The notes beneath the pieces were generated by a model. The model had not been told where the DNA came from and ran no database searches. It was given only the letters and a program-made list of their open reading frames with translations. DNA of 64,000 nucleotides, taken from contig JBGSKQ010000142.1 of assembly GCA_041741095.1 (NCBI GenBank), forward strand, positions 1 through 64,000, written 5' to 3'. How positions within the stretch are numbered: the first letter of the stretch is position 1; every line of letters starts with the position of its first letter. Source of the DNA: UBA6168 sp041741095. GTDB lineage: Bacteria; Bacteroidota; Bacteroidia; Chitinophagales; Saprospiraceae. This document shows positions 22,684 to 31,500 of this stretch, one piece after another. The position numbers were made by a program, and so were the translations under genes.

Positions 22684-24411
22684 ATGAAAAAAGCTATACA
22701 CCTAATTTTCACAATTTTTAGTTTTCTGTTTTTATCCAACGCCAATTTAAACGCCCAAACCTGGGACGGCGGCGCTGGTACCAACAGTTGGATGGACGCC
22801 GCCAATTGGAGCGGGGATGTTTTGCCGACGGCAGCGTCTAACGTATCCATTGGCAGTGGTGTAACAGTCGTAATACCTTCCGGTACAGCCTTGGCCAAAA
22901 TCGTTGGCAACAACGGGCACCTGACTATTGAATCCGGCGCAACTTTGACCGTTACCGATTCCAACAGTGGCGGTCATACTTTTAACAATGGCAGTGGTTC
23001 TTTGACCAACAATGGAACCTTGAACGTTTCTGGAGGTAGTGGAACACTCAGCGGACTGCTTTTCCAAGCTGGCGTTTCCTTTTTGAACAATGGCACCATC
23101 AACCTGAACAATATTGGACGCCGTGCCCTCACCTTCACGGGTGGTACTGCCACCAACAACGGCACCATCAATATCAGCAATACTGGTCAGAACACTGGCT
23201 TCTCAAGTTTAGGCGATGGCATATTTTTTACCACGACCGCAGGAACCTTTGTAAATACAGGTTCTATAATAATGAGTTCTATAACTGCCAACGGAATTTT
23301 GAATAGCTCAAATTCCATCATCAACAACTCCGGCAGCATCACCATCGTCGCCGCCCTCAACGGGATTACGGGCGGGGGCACTTTCAATAACACTGGCAGC
23401 GGCACAGTTGATTTTGGCACGATTGGCGGTGTAGAGATTGCTGCCAATGTTACCTTCAACCAGTCCTCCACGGGTACAGTGACGACCACGGGCGTCATCA
23501 ACTGCTCAGGTACCTTCAAAGGCAACAGTACGGGCAGCGTCGGGGCATTCGACAATACCAATATTACGGCACCCGGAGCCTCTCCCGGTTGCTTGGATTT
23601 TTCCAGCAATTTTACGACGAGCGGCACCCTCCAAATCGAAATCAACGGAGCGACTCCGTGTACACAATTTGACCAGATCAGTATTACAGGTACAGCAACG
23701 TTGGGGGGGACTTTAGCACTGACCATCACCTATACCCCATCCAGTTCTACCTCATTAACTATTATTGATGCAAGTTCACTTTCCGGTACTTTTTCAAGTG
23801 TGACAGGTTTGGCTTCGGGTTGGACCCTCTCCTACATTCCGGGTAGCGGCAACGTCGTGCTAAATTATACGGTACTTCCCGTTGAGTTGGTGTCCTTTGA
23901 GGCTAAAAGCATGGGCGATGCCGTGCTGCTCCTTTGGCAAACAGCAAGTGAAACCAACAACCAAGGCTTCAATGTTCAACACAGCACCGATGGGCGCAAT
24001 TGGCAGCTACTTGGCTTCGTTGCAGGCAACGGCTCGACAACCAAAGCGCACCGTTATGAATTTTTTGATAAAAAACCGCTGCCCAGCATGAATTACTACC
24101 GCCTCCGCCAAGTGGACTTCGACGGAGGGGAGGAGTTTTCAAAAGTTGTTAGCGTTGACTTTAGGGATCGGAATGGCGGGGGTCTCAGTGTCTTTCCAAA
24201 TCCTGTTCACCACGGAGAATTAACCTTGCTTTTACCAGATAATTTCGGAGAAAAAATGAAAGTCCAGTTGTTTAGCCCAACCGGACAAATTCTGCTGACT
24301 GCAATTTGCGTGAGCGGCGCTAATTCATTGAATGTTAATAATTTACCAACTGGAATTTATACCCTGCGGGCTGTTAGCTGGGTGGAAAAAATCTTAGTAA
24401 CCAATCAATAA
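22684..24411 (+). CDS. T9SS-secreted beta-solenoid protein
   Basis: The product is 575 residues with a signal peptide (FTIFSFLFLSNANLNAQ). Residues about 25-260 are Gly/Asn/Thr-rich short repeats (NNGTINLNNIGRRAL, TATNNGTINISNTGQ), the pattern of autotransporter-like or pectate-lyase-like beta helices. A beta segment (LTITYTPSSSTSLTIID) and a conserved linker (LPVELVSFEAKSMGDAVLL) lead into a fibronectin-like region. The C-terminal about 75 residues are a T9SS sorting domain (VFPNPVHHGELTLLLPDN to LPTGIYTLRAV). It should pass the outer membrane through the type IX system and be released or anchored at the surface. A strong terminator follows. Confidence 0.85.
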   Translation: MKKAIHLIFTIFSFLFLSNANLNAQTWDGGAGTNSWMDAANWSGDVLPTAASNVSIGSGVTVVIPSGTALAKIVGNNGHLTIESGATLTVTDSNSGGHTFNNGSGSLTNNGTLNVSGGSGTLSGLLFQAGVSFLNNGTINLNNIGRRALTFTGGTATNNGTINISNTGQNTGFSSLGDGIFFTTTAGTFVNTGSIIMSSITANGILNSSNSIINNSGSITIVAALNGITGGGTFNNTGSGTVDFGTIGGVEIAANVTFNQSSTGTVTTTGVINCSGTFKGNSTGSVGAFDNTNITAPGASPGCLDFSSNFTTSGTLQIEINGATPCTQFDQISITGTATLGGTLALTITYTPSSSTSLTIIDASSLSGTFSSVTGLASGWTLSYIPGSGNVVLNYTVLPVELVSFEAKSMGDAVLLLWQTASETNNQGFNVQHSTDGRNWQLLGFVAGNGSTTKAHRYEFFDKKPLPSMNYYRLRQVDFDGGEEFSKVVSVDFRDRNGGGLSVFPNPVHHGELTLLLPDNFGEKMKVQLFSPTGQILLTAICVSGANSLNVNNLPTGIYTLRAVSWVEKILVTNQ

Positions 24412-24440
24412 ACACAACAGCAATTTTAATAAAAACATGA

Positions 24441-24476
24441 GCAGTGGCCACTTAAATGGCCACTGCTTTTTGTTTA
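24441..24476 (+). terminator. Rho-independent terminator
   Basis: GCAGTGGCCA (24441-24450) and TGGCCACTGC (24457-24466) form a perfect 10-bp stem with loop CTTAAA, followed by TTTTTGTTTA. It ends the transcript of the beta-solenoid gene. Confidence 0.88.
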
Positions 24477-24522
24477 TAAGTGAAATTGATTTAATAAATT
24501 AGACCAGACATTCACCCTGCTC

Positions 24523-24595
24523 TTGCCCCTCCTCGCCGCCTACGGCGGCTCGTCGGGGGAGAGGTTTTCTTGGGGCGTTCCGCCCCAAACCCCTG
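24523..24595. repeat. GC-rich palindromic intergenic repeat, copy B
   Basis: Two hairpins occur in a row: GCCGCC/GGCGGC (24535-24549, loop TAC) and TTGGGGCG/CGCCCCAA (24570-24588, loop TTC). The right half matches the element at 14-56 in layout. The element lies just after a terminator and before the promoter of the cytochrome gene. Confidence 0.6.
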
Positions 24596-24741
24596 TTTCC
24601 ACAAATGGTATATTTTATTTTTTTCATTTCACTAAAGCTCAGTACAAGCATAGAATTGCGCTTGTTGTTTTTGAACCAGATTCTGTTTCTCGCTTGTCAA
24701 AACTCATCCTGCCTTTGAAAACCAAGTCCCGGCTTTTGCAA

Positions 24742-24749
24742 TAAATTTG
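24742..24749 (+). promoter_or_regulatory. -7 box TAAATTTG
   Basis: This is an exact match to TAnnTTTG, 18 nt before the ATG at 24768. A TTTG at 24714-24717 is 24 nt upstream, slightly longer than the usual -33 spacing. Confidence 0.5.
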
Positions 24750-24767
24750 CCCCTCAAATCCATTTTC

Positions 24768-26705
24768 ATGAATAGAAAGCTACTTATCTGCGCACCGCTC
24801 TTTGCCATCCCTTTTCTCATGGCCCATTTCAGCGCCTCTACAGAAGAAATGGCCAAACGTTTCCATTCCGACGCAGAAACGGCGCATTTCAATTTGATGC
24901 TCTCCGATACTTCTTTGCCCACGGAATACAACTACCTTTTTGCTGGCAGCGGCGTTTGCCAAAAATGCCACGGCTTCGACACGGCGCACATCGCCAGCGT
25001 GGACGCATTCGGCAACGACATCAATGTGGTGGACGATTGGCGGGCAACCATGATGGGCAATTCGGCCAAGGATCCTTTTTGGCGGGCCAAAGTGAGCCAC
25101 GAAGTGGCGCTCTATCCGCAACACCAGGAGGCTATTGAAGATAAATGCACGTCCTGCCACGCCCCGATGGGCCATTTTGATGCAAAACACCTGGGCGCCA
25201 GCCATTACAGCATTGCCGAAATGGCCGCCGATCCGATAGCGCTCGACGGCGTCTCCTGCCTGGCCTGCCACATGCAAAGCGACCAAAACCTGGGCTTTCA
25301 TTTCTCCGGCGAACTGGTGTACGATACGTTCAAAGTTGCCTACGGCCCCTTCACTTTCCCGCTCGTCAGCCCGATGTTGACGGAAACGGGGTACAGGCCT
25401 CAGTACAGTCCCCATATATCCGATGCAGGTTCCTGTGCCGGTTGCCATACGCTTATTACGCAAACGCTTGATTTTGAGGGCAATGCAACTGGCAATGATT
25501 TCGTGGAGCAGGCCACCTACCACGAATGGCTCAACTCTGCCTACAAGGATTCCCTCTCTTGCCAACAATGCCACATGCCCGAAATCGGCAAATTCCCGGT
25601 CTATTTGGTGACGGGGGCGCAGACCGAGGCCCGGAGCCCATTTTTCCTGCACGAACTGGTGGGTGGCAATGTGACCATGCTCAAGCTGCTGCGTGACAAT
25701 ATTGATTCGCTGGACTTAAAGGCGAGCACCGAGCAGTTTGACGATGTGATTGCAAAAACAGAAAACATGCTCCAAAACCGCAGCATCCAATTGCAGTTGA
25801 CACCTATTGACAGGGATTTGGACACCGCTCGTTTTTCTGTAAAAATATTGAACTTGGCAGGGCACAAATTCCCTTCCGGCTACCCGGCCCGCCGTGCTTT
25901 TATCGAGTTTTTGGTAAAAACAGCGGAGGGCGACACGATTTTTATTTCGGGCAAAACAGATGACGAGTACGAGGTTTTTGGCCAAAACCCGACGTATGAG
26001 CCACATTATCAAATGATTAACTCCGAAGAGCAAGTGCAGATTTACGAAATGGTGATGGGCGATGTGAACGGCGATGTGACCACCGTGCTCGAACGGGCCG
26101 ACCAACCCATCAAGGACAACCGCTTGCCACCGTTGGGTTTCACGACCTCCAATGCTGTTTACGACACGACCCGCATCGCCGGGGCAGCATTGAACGACGT
26201 GGATTTTAACAAAGAAAACGGTGCGGAGGGCAGCGGCAGCGACATCGTCTATTTCCATGTGCCGATGAACGGGCAACTGGAACCGCTCATAGTGAGCGCC
26301 CGTGTGTTTTACCAACCTACGCCGCCTAAATGGATGAAAGAAATGTTTGACCACCATACGCCCGAAATTGACAAGTTCCGCAGCCAGTTTGCCGAGGTGG
26401 ACAGAAGCCCTGTTTTGATGAGGGAGGCCGTCATTACTGTGGATGAGTTTGTTGCAACGAGGGATTCCAAGCCCAGGGCCAGGTTTGTAAACCTATTTCC
26501 CACACCGAGCAGCATTGGGCGTATTTTCGTGCAGTCCACCCAGCCGCATACAGTGGAGGTTTTTGACCTGAAGGGCCGACGTTTGGAATATTTCAAAAAT
26601 AAATCCGGCCAATATGAACTGAAACTGAAAGGCAAGGGCGTACTGATGTTGCGTTTTACTTCCAACACAGGGATTTCACAAATCGAAAAAGTGGTATTGG
26701 AATAA
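24768..26705 (+). CDS. T9SS-tailed pentaheme cytochrome c
   Basis: From the ATG at 24768 the product is 645 residues. An in-frame TTG at 24747 lies inside the -7 box and is rejected. Five CxxCH haem sites are visible in the first half: CQKCH, CTSCH, CLACH, CAGCH and CQQCH, with further His residues for axial ligation. Past the haem part is a conserved block (NLAGHKFPSGYPARRAFIEF) found in multiheme cytochromes of the c554 type. The last about 75 residues are a T9SS sorting domain (LFPTPSSIGRIFVQS). The combination means a haem protein matured in the periplasm and then sent to the surface or medium. Its electron partner is unknown. Confidence 0.88.
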   Translation: MNRKLLICAPLFAIPFLMAHFSASTEEMAKRFHSDAETAHFNLMLSDTSLPTEYNYLFAGSGVCQKCHGFDTAHIASVDAFGNDINVVDDWRATMMGNSAKDPFWRAKVSHEVALYPQHQEAIEDKCTSCHAPMGHFDAKHLGASHYSIAEMAADPIALDGVSCLACHMQSDQNLGFHFSGELVYDTFKVAYGPFTFPLVSPMLTETGYRPQYSPHISDAGSCAGCHTLITQTLDFEGNATGNDFVEQATYHEWLNSAYKDSLSCQQCHMPEIGKFPVYLVTGAQTEARSPFFLHELVGGNVTMLKLLRDNIDSLDLKASTEQFDDVIAKTENMLQNRSIQLQLTPIDRDLDTARFSVKILNLAGHKFPSGYPARRAFIEFLVKTAEGDTIFISGKTDDEYEVFGQNPTYEPHYQMINSEEQVQIYEMVMGDVNGDVTTVLERADQPIKDNRLPPLGFTTSNAVYDTTRIAGAALNDVDFNKENGAEGSGSDIVYFHVPMNGQLEPLIVSARVFYQPTPPKWMKEMFDHHTPEIDKFRSQFAEVDRSPVLMREAVITVDEFVATRDSKPRARFVNLFPTPSSIGRIFVQSTQPHTVEVFDLKGRRLEYFKNKSGQYELKLKGKGVLMLRFTSNTGISQIEKVVLE

Positions 26706-26895
26706 AACTGTTTCAAAATTTCCCCTGTTCTCTTTAATAAACATCATTGACGGCCTGTGCCAGCATGGCCTTTGCTATCGAATGGCCACCCTATTCTCCT
26801 GCACTTGGCACAATGCTTGCCGAAGAAGGGCATACTAACTTCCCGCCTCAGACTTCCCTTCACGTACTTCGGCATTTTACAAACACAAAAACTAT

Positions 26896-27882
26896 ATGAA
26901 CAAACTACAACTACCACTCATTGGCATATTCTGCCTTTTAATTTTCAGCAGGGTTTTTTCGCAGGTACACTTAAAAATTGAGCAAATGCCGGGAGGCGAA
27001 TCCTTTGGCGTCTTTGCACAAATTTGTCCCTCCTACAATCCATCCGGCAATACCATCACAGGGTCAGGGCAAGTCACCATTCTTTTTCCAAAAACATCGC
27101 AATTGACTGATATGCACAGCGTAGCTGGGCAGTGGAGTGTAAATGCTACGGTGGTAGGGCCAGATGAGGCGCCTGATATGTGCTACGTTTCTATCGGTTT
27201 TGCTTCTGATAGCCCACAAATCGTTTATGGGCAGGATGCCCCGTCCTTGTTGTTTACCTTCAAACTGACAGGCAGTCAGGCTGGAGTGCCAGCCCTCATA
27301 GAAAACGAAGTGGACCCATTTGATCAATTGCCCAATTCCCTTAGTTCCAACCCTGGGAACGAACTCAGCGTCGTGGATTTTGGGGCCAACCCCATGGGGC
27401 TTTACTCCTATTCTGGAAATTTCACTGGAACCCTGGAATGCGGAAGTACCAACCCGCAAGACACGACGACCAATCCACAGGATACGACCGTCACCAACCC
27501 ACAAGATACAACGACCAATCCACAAGATACGACCATCACCAATCCGCAGGATACAACGACCAACCCGCAGGATACGACCGTCATCAATCCGCCGGACACA
27601 ACGGCGAGCAGTGTTTTTGATTTGAAAAAAAGCGAGCATTGCTTTACCCTTTCGCCCAATCCAACACAAGACTGGATTAAGGTTTCTTTTGAAAAAATTT
27701 ACGCCCAAACAGGTGGCAACCTGCGTTTTTGGTCTTCTAATGGAATGGCCTTGGGCAGTTTGAAAAAGGACGGCAAGCCAAGCCTCCACCTCAACGTGGA
27801 AAATTTGCCGCCAGGCATTTACTTCCTGAGCTATGATCTGGATGGCCAGATTTTGCAGCGGGAGCGTTTTTTAAAACAGTAA
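26896..27882 (+). CDS. T9SS-secreted protein with NPQDTT linker
   Basis: The product is 328 residues with a signal peptide (IGIFCLLIFSRVFSQ). Residues about 17-180 form a beta-sandwich domain of a type common in Bacteroidota surface proteins (VSIGFASDSPQIVYGQD). It is followed by seven NPQDTT-like motifs, residues 185-236, in an alternating 7/8-residue rhythm (45-bp DNA period). A T9SS sorting domain (FTLSPNPTQDWIKVSFEK to LPPGIYFLSYDL) ends the chain. The Thr-rich linker is a likely site for O-glycosylation, which Bacteroidota attach at D-S/T sites, and each DTT fits that motif. The target is unknown. Confidence 0.82.
   Translation: MNKLQLPLIGIFCLLIFSRVFSQVHLKIEQMPGGESFGVFAQICPSYNPSGNTITGSGQVTILFPKTSQLTDMHSVAGQWSVNATVVGPDEAPDMCYVSIGFASDSPQIVYGQDAPSLLFTFKLTGSQAGVPALIENEVDPFDQLPNSLSSNPGNELSVVDFGANPMGLYSYSGNFTGTLECGSTNPQDTTTNPQDTTVTNPQDTTTNPQDTTITNPQDTTTNPQDTTVINPPDTTASSVFDLKKSEHCFTLSPNPTQDWIKVSFEKIYAQTGGNLRFWSSNGMALGSLKKDGKPSLHLNVENLPPGIYFLSYDLDGQILQRERFLKQ
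27448..27603 (+). repeat. Coding 45-bp tandem repeat (NPQDTT linker)
   Basis: About 3.4 copies of a 15-residue period encode TNPQDTT TNPQDTTV with changes at the V/I position and Q to P in the last. Copies are close at the DNA level but differ in wobble bases, so they are not very recent. Confidence 0.8.
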
Positions 27883-27904
27883 AATCTATAATGCAGAATA
27901 TTTC

Positions 27905-27946
27905 AAAGCACTGTGATGCAAAGGCACACAGTGCTTTTTTTATTTT
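27905..27946 (+). terminator. Rho-independent terminator
   Basis: AAAGCACTGTG (27905-27915) pairs perfectly with CACAGTGCTTT (27927-27937), followed by TTTTATTTT. It closes the NPQDTT gene. Confidence 0.88.
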
Positions 27947-27989
27947 CGAGCAAAATGTACCAATACATCCGAGCGGCTACTTTCTTTTT

Positions 27990-28376
27990 TTAATGGAAAT
28001 TGGTCATAATAAAATCCGCTACCTTGACAGTTTGAGCAAGCCCCCGCTGTACACGGGAAGCAGAACTTCCGTACCCGTCAACATTTTTGAACCGTGGTGA
28101 ATAGCTGTGGACACCCCATGGTCTAAATGTAATAACAGGGCGTGCAGCCATCAGGCTTTCTCTATAGTAGAGTCTATTGTCCGATACAGGAATGCAAGAG
28201 CGGACTTGATTTTTCTGAATCATAGTATTTAACCGAAGCCGGGCCCTGAATTCGTCCACTTTATAGCCAATAATGGTGTCAGATAGTAAGAGGTATTGCT
28301 GAAGGGCGGGGGATTGCGCATGAGTGGAGGTCCATGTTCCAAGTACCAATACAGTCAAAAATAAGGATGTCTTCAT
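27990..28376 (-). CDS. Small exported protein of unknown function
   Basis: The product is 128 residues with a clean signal peptide (LFLTVLVLGTWTSTHAQ). The mature part is short and basic, with a Tyr/Ser-rich middle (NRLYYRESLMAARP) and no motif I recognise. It is downstream of the giant T9SS gene on the same strand, separated by 218 bp with no clear terminator. The signal peptide and ATG context support a real gene. Confidence 0.55.
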   Translation of the reverse strand: MKTSLFLTVLVLGTWTSTHAQSPALQQYLLLSDTIIGYKVDEFRARLRLNTMIQKNQVRSCIPVSDNRLYYRESLMAARPVITFRPWGVHSYSPRFKNVDGYGSSASRVQRGLAQTVKVADFIMTNFH

Positions 28377-28594
28377 GATAAGTGTTTTTAGAAGTTAGTG
28401 AAAAACATGTTGCAGTCAGGTCTAAAGTTTACACTCGCATAAAAATAGTTTGAGAGTTAAAGTATTTACTAAGTAATTTAAAATCAGGCTTTTGCATATT
28501 TGCCAACTCTAATAACTCCTTATAGTATAAGGTGCATTATGGATAATATCGTGTTTAATTCGACAGCTAATACCATCAGGGCTTTCCTATTTAT

Positions 28595-31500
28595 TTACTG
28601 CACCACCAGCCTTTCCACCAGCACCTTTCCCCTGTTTTCAAGGGCAACGAGGTACAAGCCATTCGTTATTTTGCCATCGGCCAATGACAGCGTCCAGCTT
28701 TGCTCCCCTTCCGCTGTTTTTTGTTGAAAAACCAACCTGCCCTGTGCGTCGTACAAGCGCAGAAAGCCATCTTCAGAGAGGGTTTCCGACAGGCTAACCA
28801 TCACTTCGTCGGTCGCCGGGTTGGGGAAAAGCGACAAAGAGGGCGGTTGTGATTCATCCACTCCCGCCGGGCAATCTGGGCAGGGCAGGGCTGTTAGATT
28901 CTCGCTGCCGCCGCCGTCGAACAGCGGGCAGGTAGTCAAAATCTGCGTCGGGCTGTTGCAATTGCCTGGCGGTTTGTTACCCGTAATAATAGGGACGCCT
29001 CCCAAACCCCCGAAGACCAGGAAATGCTCTATCGCACAGCAGTTGGAAAGCTGAAAGTTGAGGGTGACATTCAAATTGCCCCCGATGGTAAGAGAGGAAT
29101 TCAACCCGTTGAGGTTACTCAACAGGTTATTTGATTTGATTTGAAAAAAGCCGACGATAGAAGTCAGTTTTCCCAGTCCTGTCAACGAAGTCAACAACGG
29201 ATTGAACTGCATATCCAGGTTGCCGCCAACGGAAGTCAGGTTGCCCAGCGCTGCGATGGAATTCAACAAGTTGTTGGATTTAATGGTCAAATTCCCGCCA
29301 ATAGTGGTTAGGCCGTTCAATCCATTCAGATTGGTCAGGCTGTTAGCACTCTGGATGGTCACTGTTCCCGTGACTTCTGTGAGGTTGGCGAGGGCCGCCA
29401 AGCTGGTAATGAAGACGCCGGAAATGGTCAGGTTGCCGTTGATTTTAGTATAACACGGCGGCCAACTGTTCACCAGGGCCTGGCTTGTGAGCACGACGGT
29501 AACGGGATTGGGCGTATAGGTAATTCCCGATAGGCCCTCGTCTTTCACGCCATCGCAGTCGTCGTCTATGCTGTTGCAGATTTCGGGTTTGCCGGGGTTA
29601 ATGTTCACCGGCAGGACATTGGGGTAGCCTGTCACGGCAGTGGTTCCGTCCTGGCAGTCGCCGGTCGTTTGAGTCAGTTCGATAGTGGCTTTGTAATATA
29701 ACGGCCTTGTGCATTGAACTATCGGCGTCGTCCCGGTAGCCCCGTAGCCATCGTTGTCCTGGTCTTTGTACCAGGTCTGGCCGGGCCTCTGTACTGAGCT
29801 GTTGTCGTTGCAGTCTATGTTGGTGCCGGTGGGCGGCGCAGTGAGTTGGGCGAGCAGCTTGAAATTCGCAGGCTGGGTGCAGGCACTCTGTGTCACGCCA
29901 TCGCTGTAGCCGTCGTTGTCGAAGTCTTTGTACCAGGTTTGCAGAAGAGGTCCTGCGGCAATGATGGCGGTGGAACTGGCTATGGGATTGCTCCAGCCTT
30001 GCAGGTAAACTTTGATGCTGTAATTACCCGGCGGGAGGTTGTTGAAGATATTGGTGGAGGGTAAGTAAGAAGCTCCGCCATTGATAGAATACATCAAAGT
30101 ACCAGGGCAAGAGGAGGCGTTGATGGTGATGCTACCATTGCTCGCATTCTTGCAGGTTTCATTTGTCACGGTCACACTGTTGATAACGATGAAAGGCGAA
30201 ATGTTTACCGTTGCCGAGCAGGTCACCTGGTTGCCATTACTATCGTTCACAGTTAGCGTCACGGTGTTGTTCCCCAGGTTGCCACAGGTGAGCAAATTGG
30301 GCGAAACGCCGACGAGGCTCACTGTACCGCAATTGTCGGCGCCGCTTTGGTACACCTGCGCTGGGGCGATAGTTAAGTTGCCCGATGCATTCAACTGAGT
30401 GTTTAAATTTTTACAAGCAACTGTAGGGGGTGTCAGGTCTTTCAAAGTCACCGTGAACGAGCAGTTTGCACTGTTCCCGTTTCCATCGTCGGCTGTCAGA
30501 GTGGCTGTCAAGACATCATTGATTCCTGAGAAATTAGAAGGCGTGACGGTTTGTACAACAATAATATTGTTAAGAGCCGTGCAATTGTCACCAAGGGAGG
30601 CTGGTTCCCATGAGTTAATCAAGCCTTGGCAATTGGCATCCGCTGTTATAATTTGGTTCTGCGGGCAGGTGATAACAGGCGGAGTCATGTCCTGCAAAGT
30701 CACCGTGAACGAGCAGCTTGCTGTGTTTCCGTTGCCATCGTCGGCGGTGAGAGTCACCGTTTCCAAGTCGTTGTCACCCGATAGCAGTGTTGAAGCGAAT
30801 GGGGCTTGCGAAACGGCGATGTTCGCCGAGGGCGTGCAGTTATCGGTAGTGATAGCGGAGTTGGTCCAGTCACCGAGAAGGGCATCGCAGTTGACGCCGT
30901 CGAACTTCAACACTGACACTTGGCAGTTATCTCTATATTCTCTGGCATGGTCTGTAAGATTTCCTGCACCCAAATCCGCCGGTTTTCCGGCACCACAACC
31001 GTCCACACACGCCATATACAGTGTTGTGCCGGAGAAGGCTATCGAAGTACCAAATGTTAAACCTACCAATAAGCCTGGCGTACCAACGCTTACCCAATTG
31101 GTGCCGTCGAACTTCATCACCATTACTTTATTACCGCCACCGTCGCCCTCGTCTATGTACGCCACGTACGGAGTCGTGCCGGAGAAGGCTAACGAAGTGG
31201 AATGAGCGACGCCTGCCGAGATACCCGGCGTACCGACGTTTACCCAATTGGTGCCGTCGAACTTCATCACCATCGCCTTTCCGGCATTGCCCTCGTCACG
31301 ATATGCCACATATGGGGTTGCACCGGAAGAGGCTAACGAGAGAGAATAAGCCTGACCTGCCGAGAAGCCCGGCGTACCGACGTTTACCCAATTGGTACCG
31401 TCGAACTTCATCACCGCCGCTTTTCCACTGTTGCTACCATCGGAATATACAATATATGGGGTCGTACCGGAGAAGGCTAACGAGATGTAATATGCCGAGC

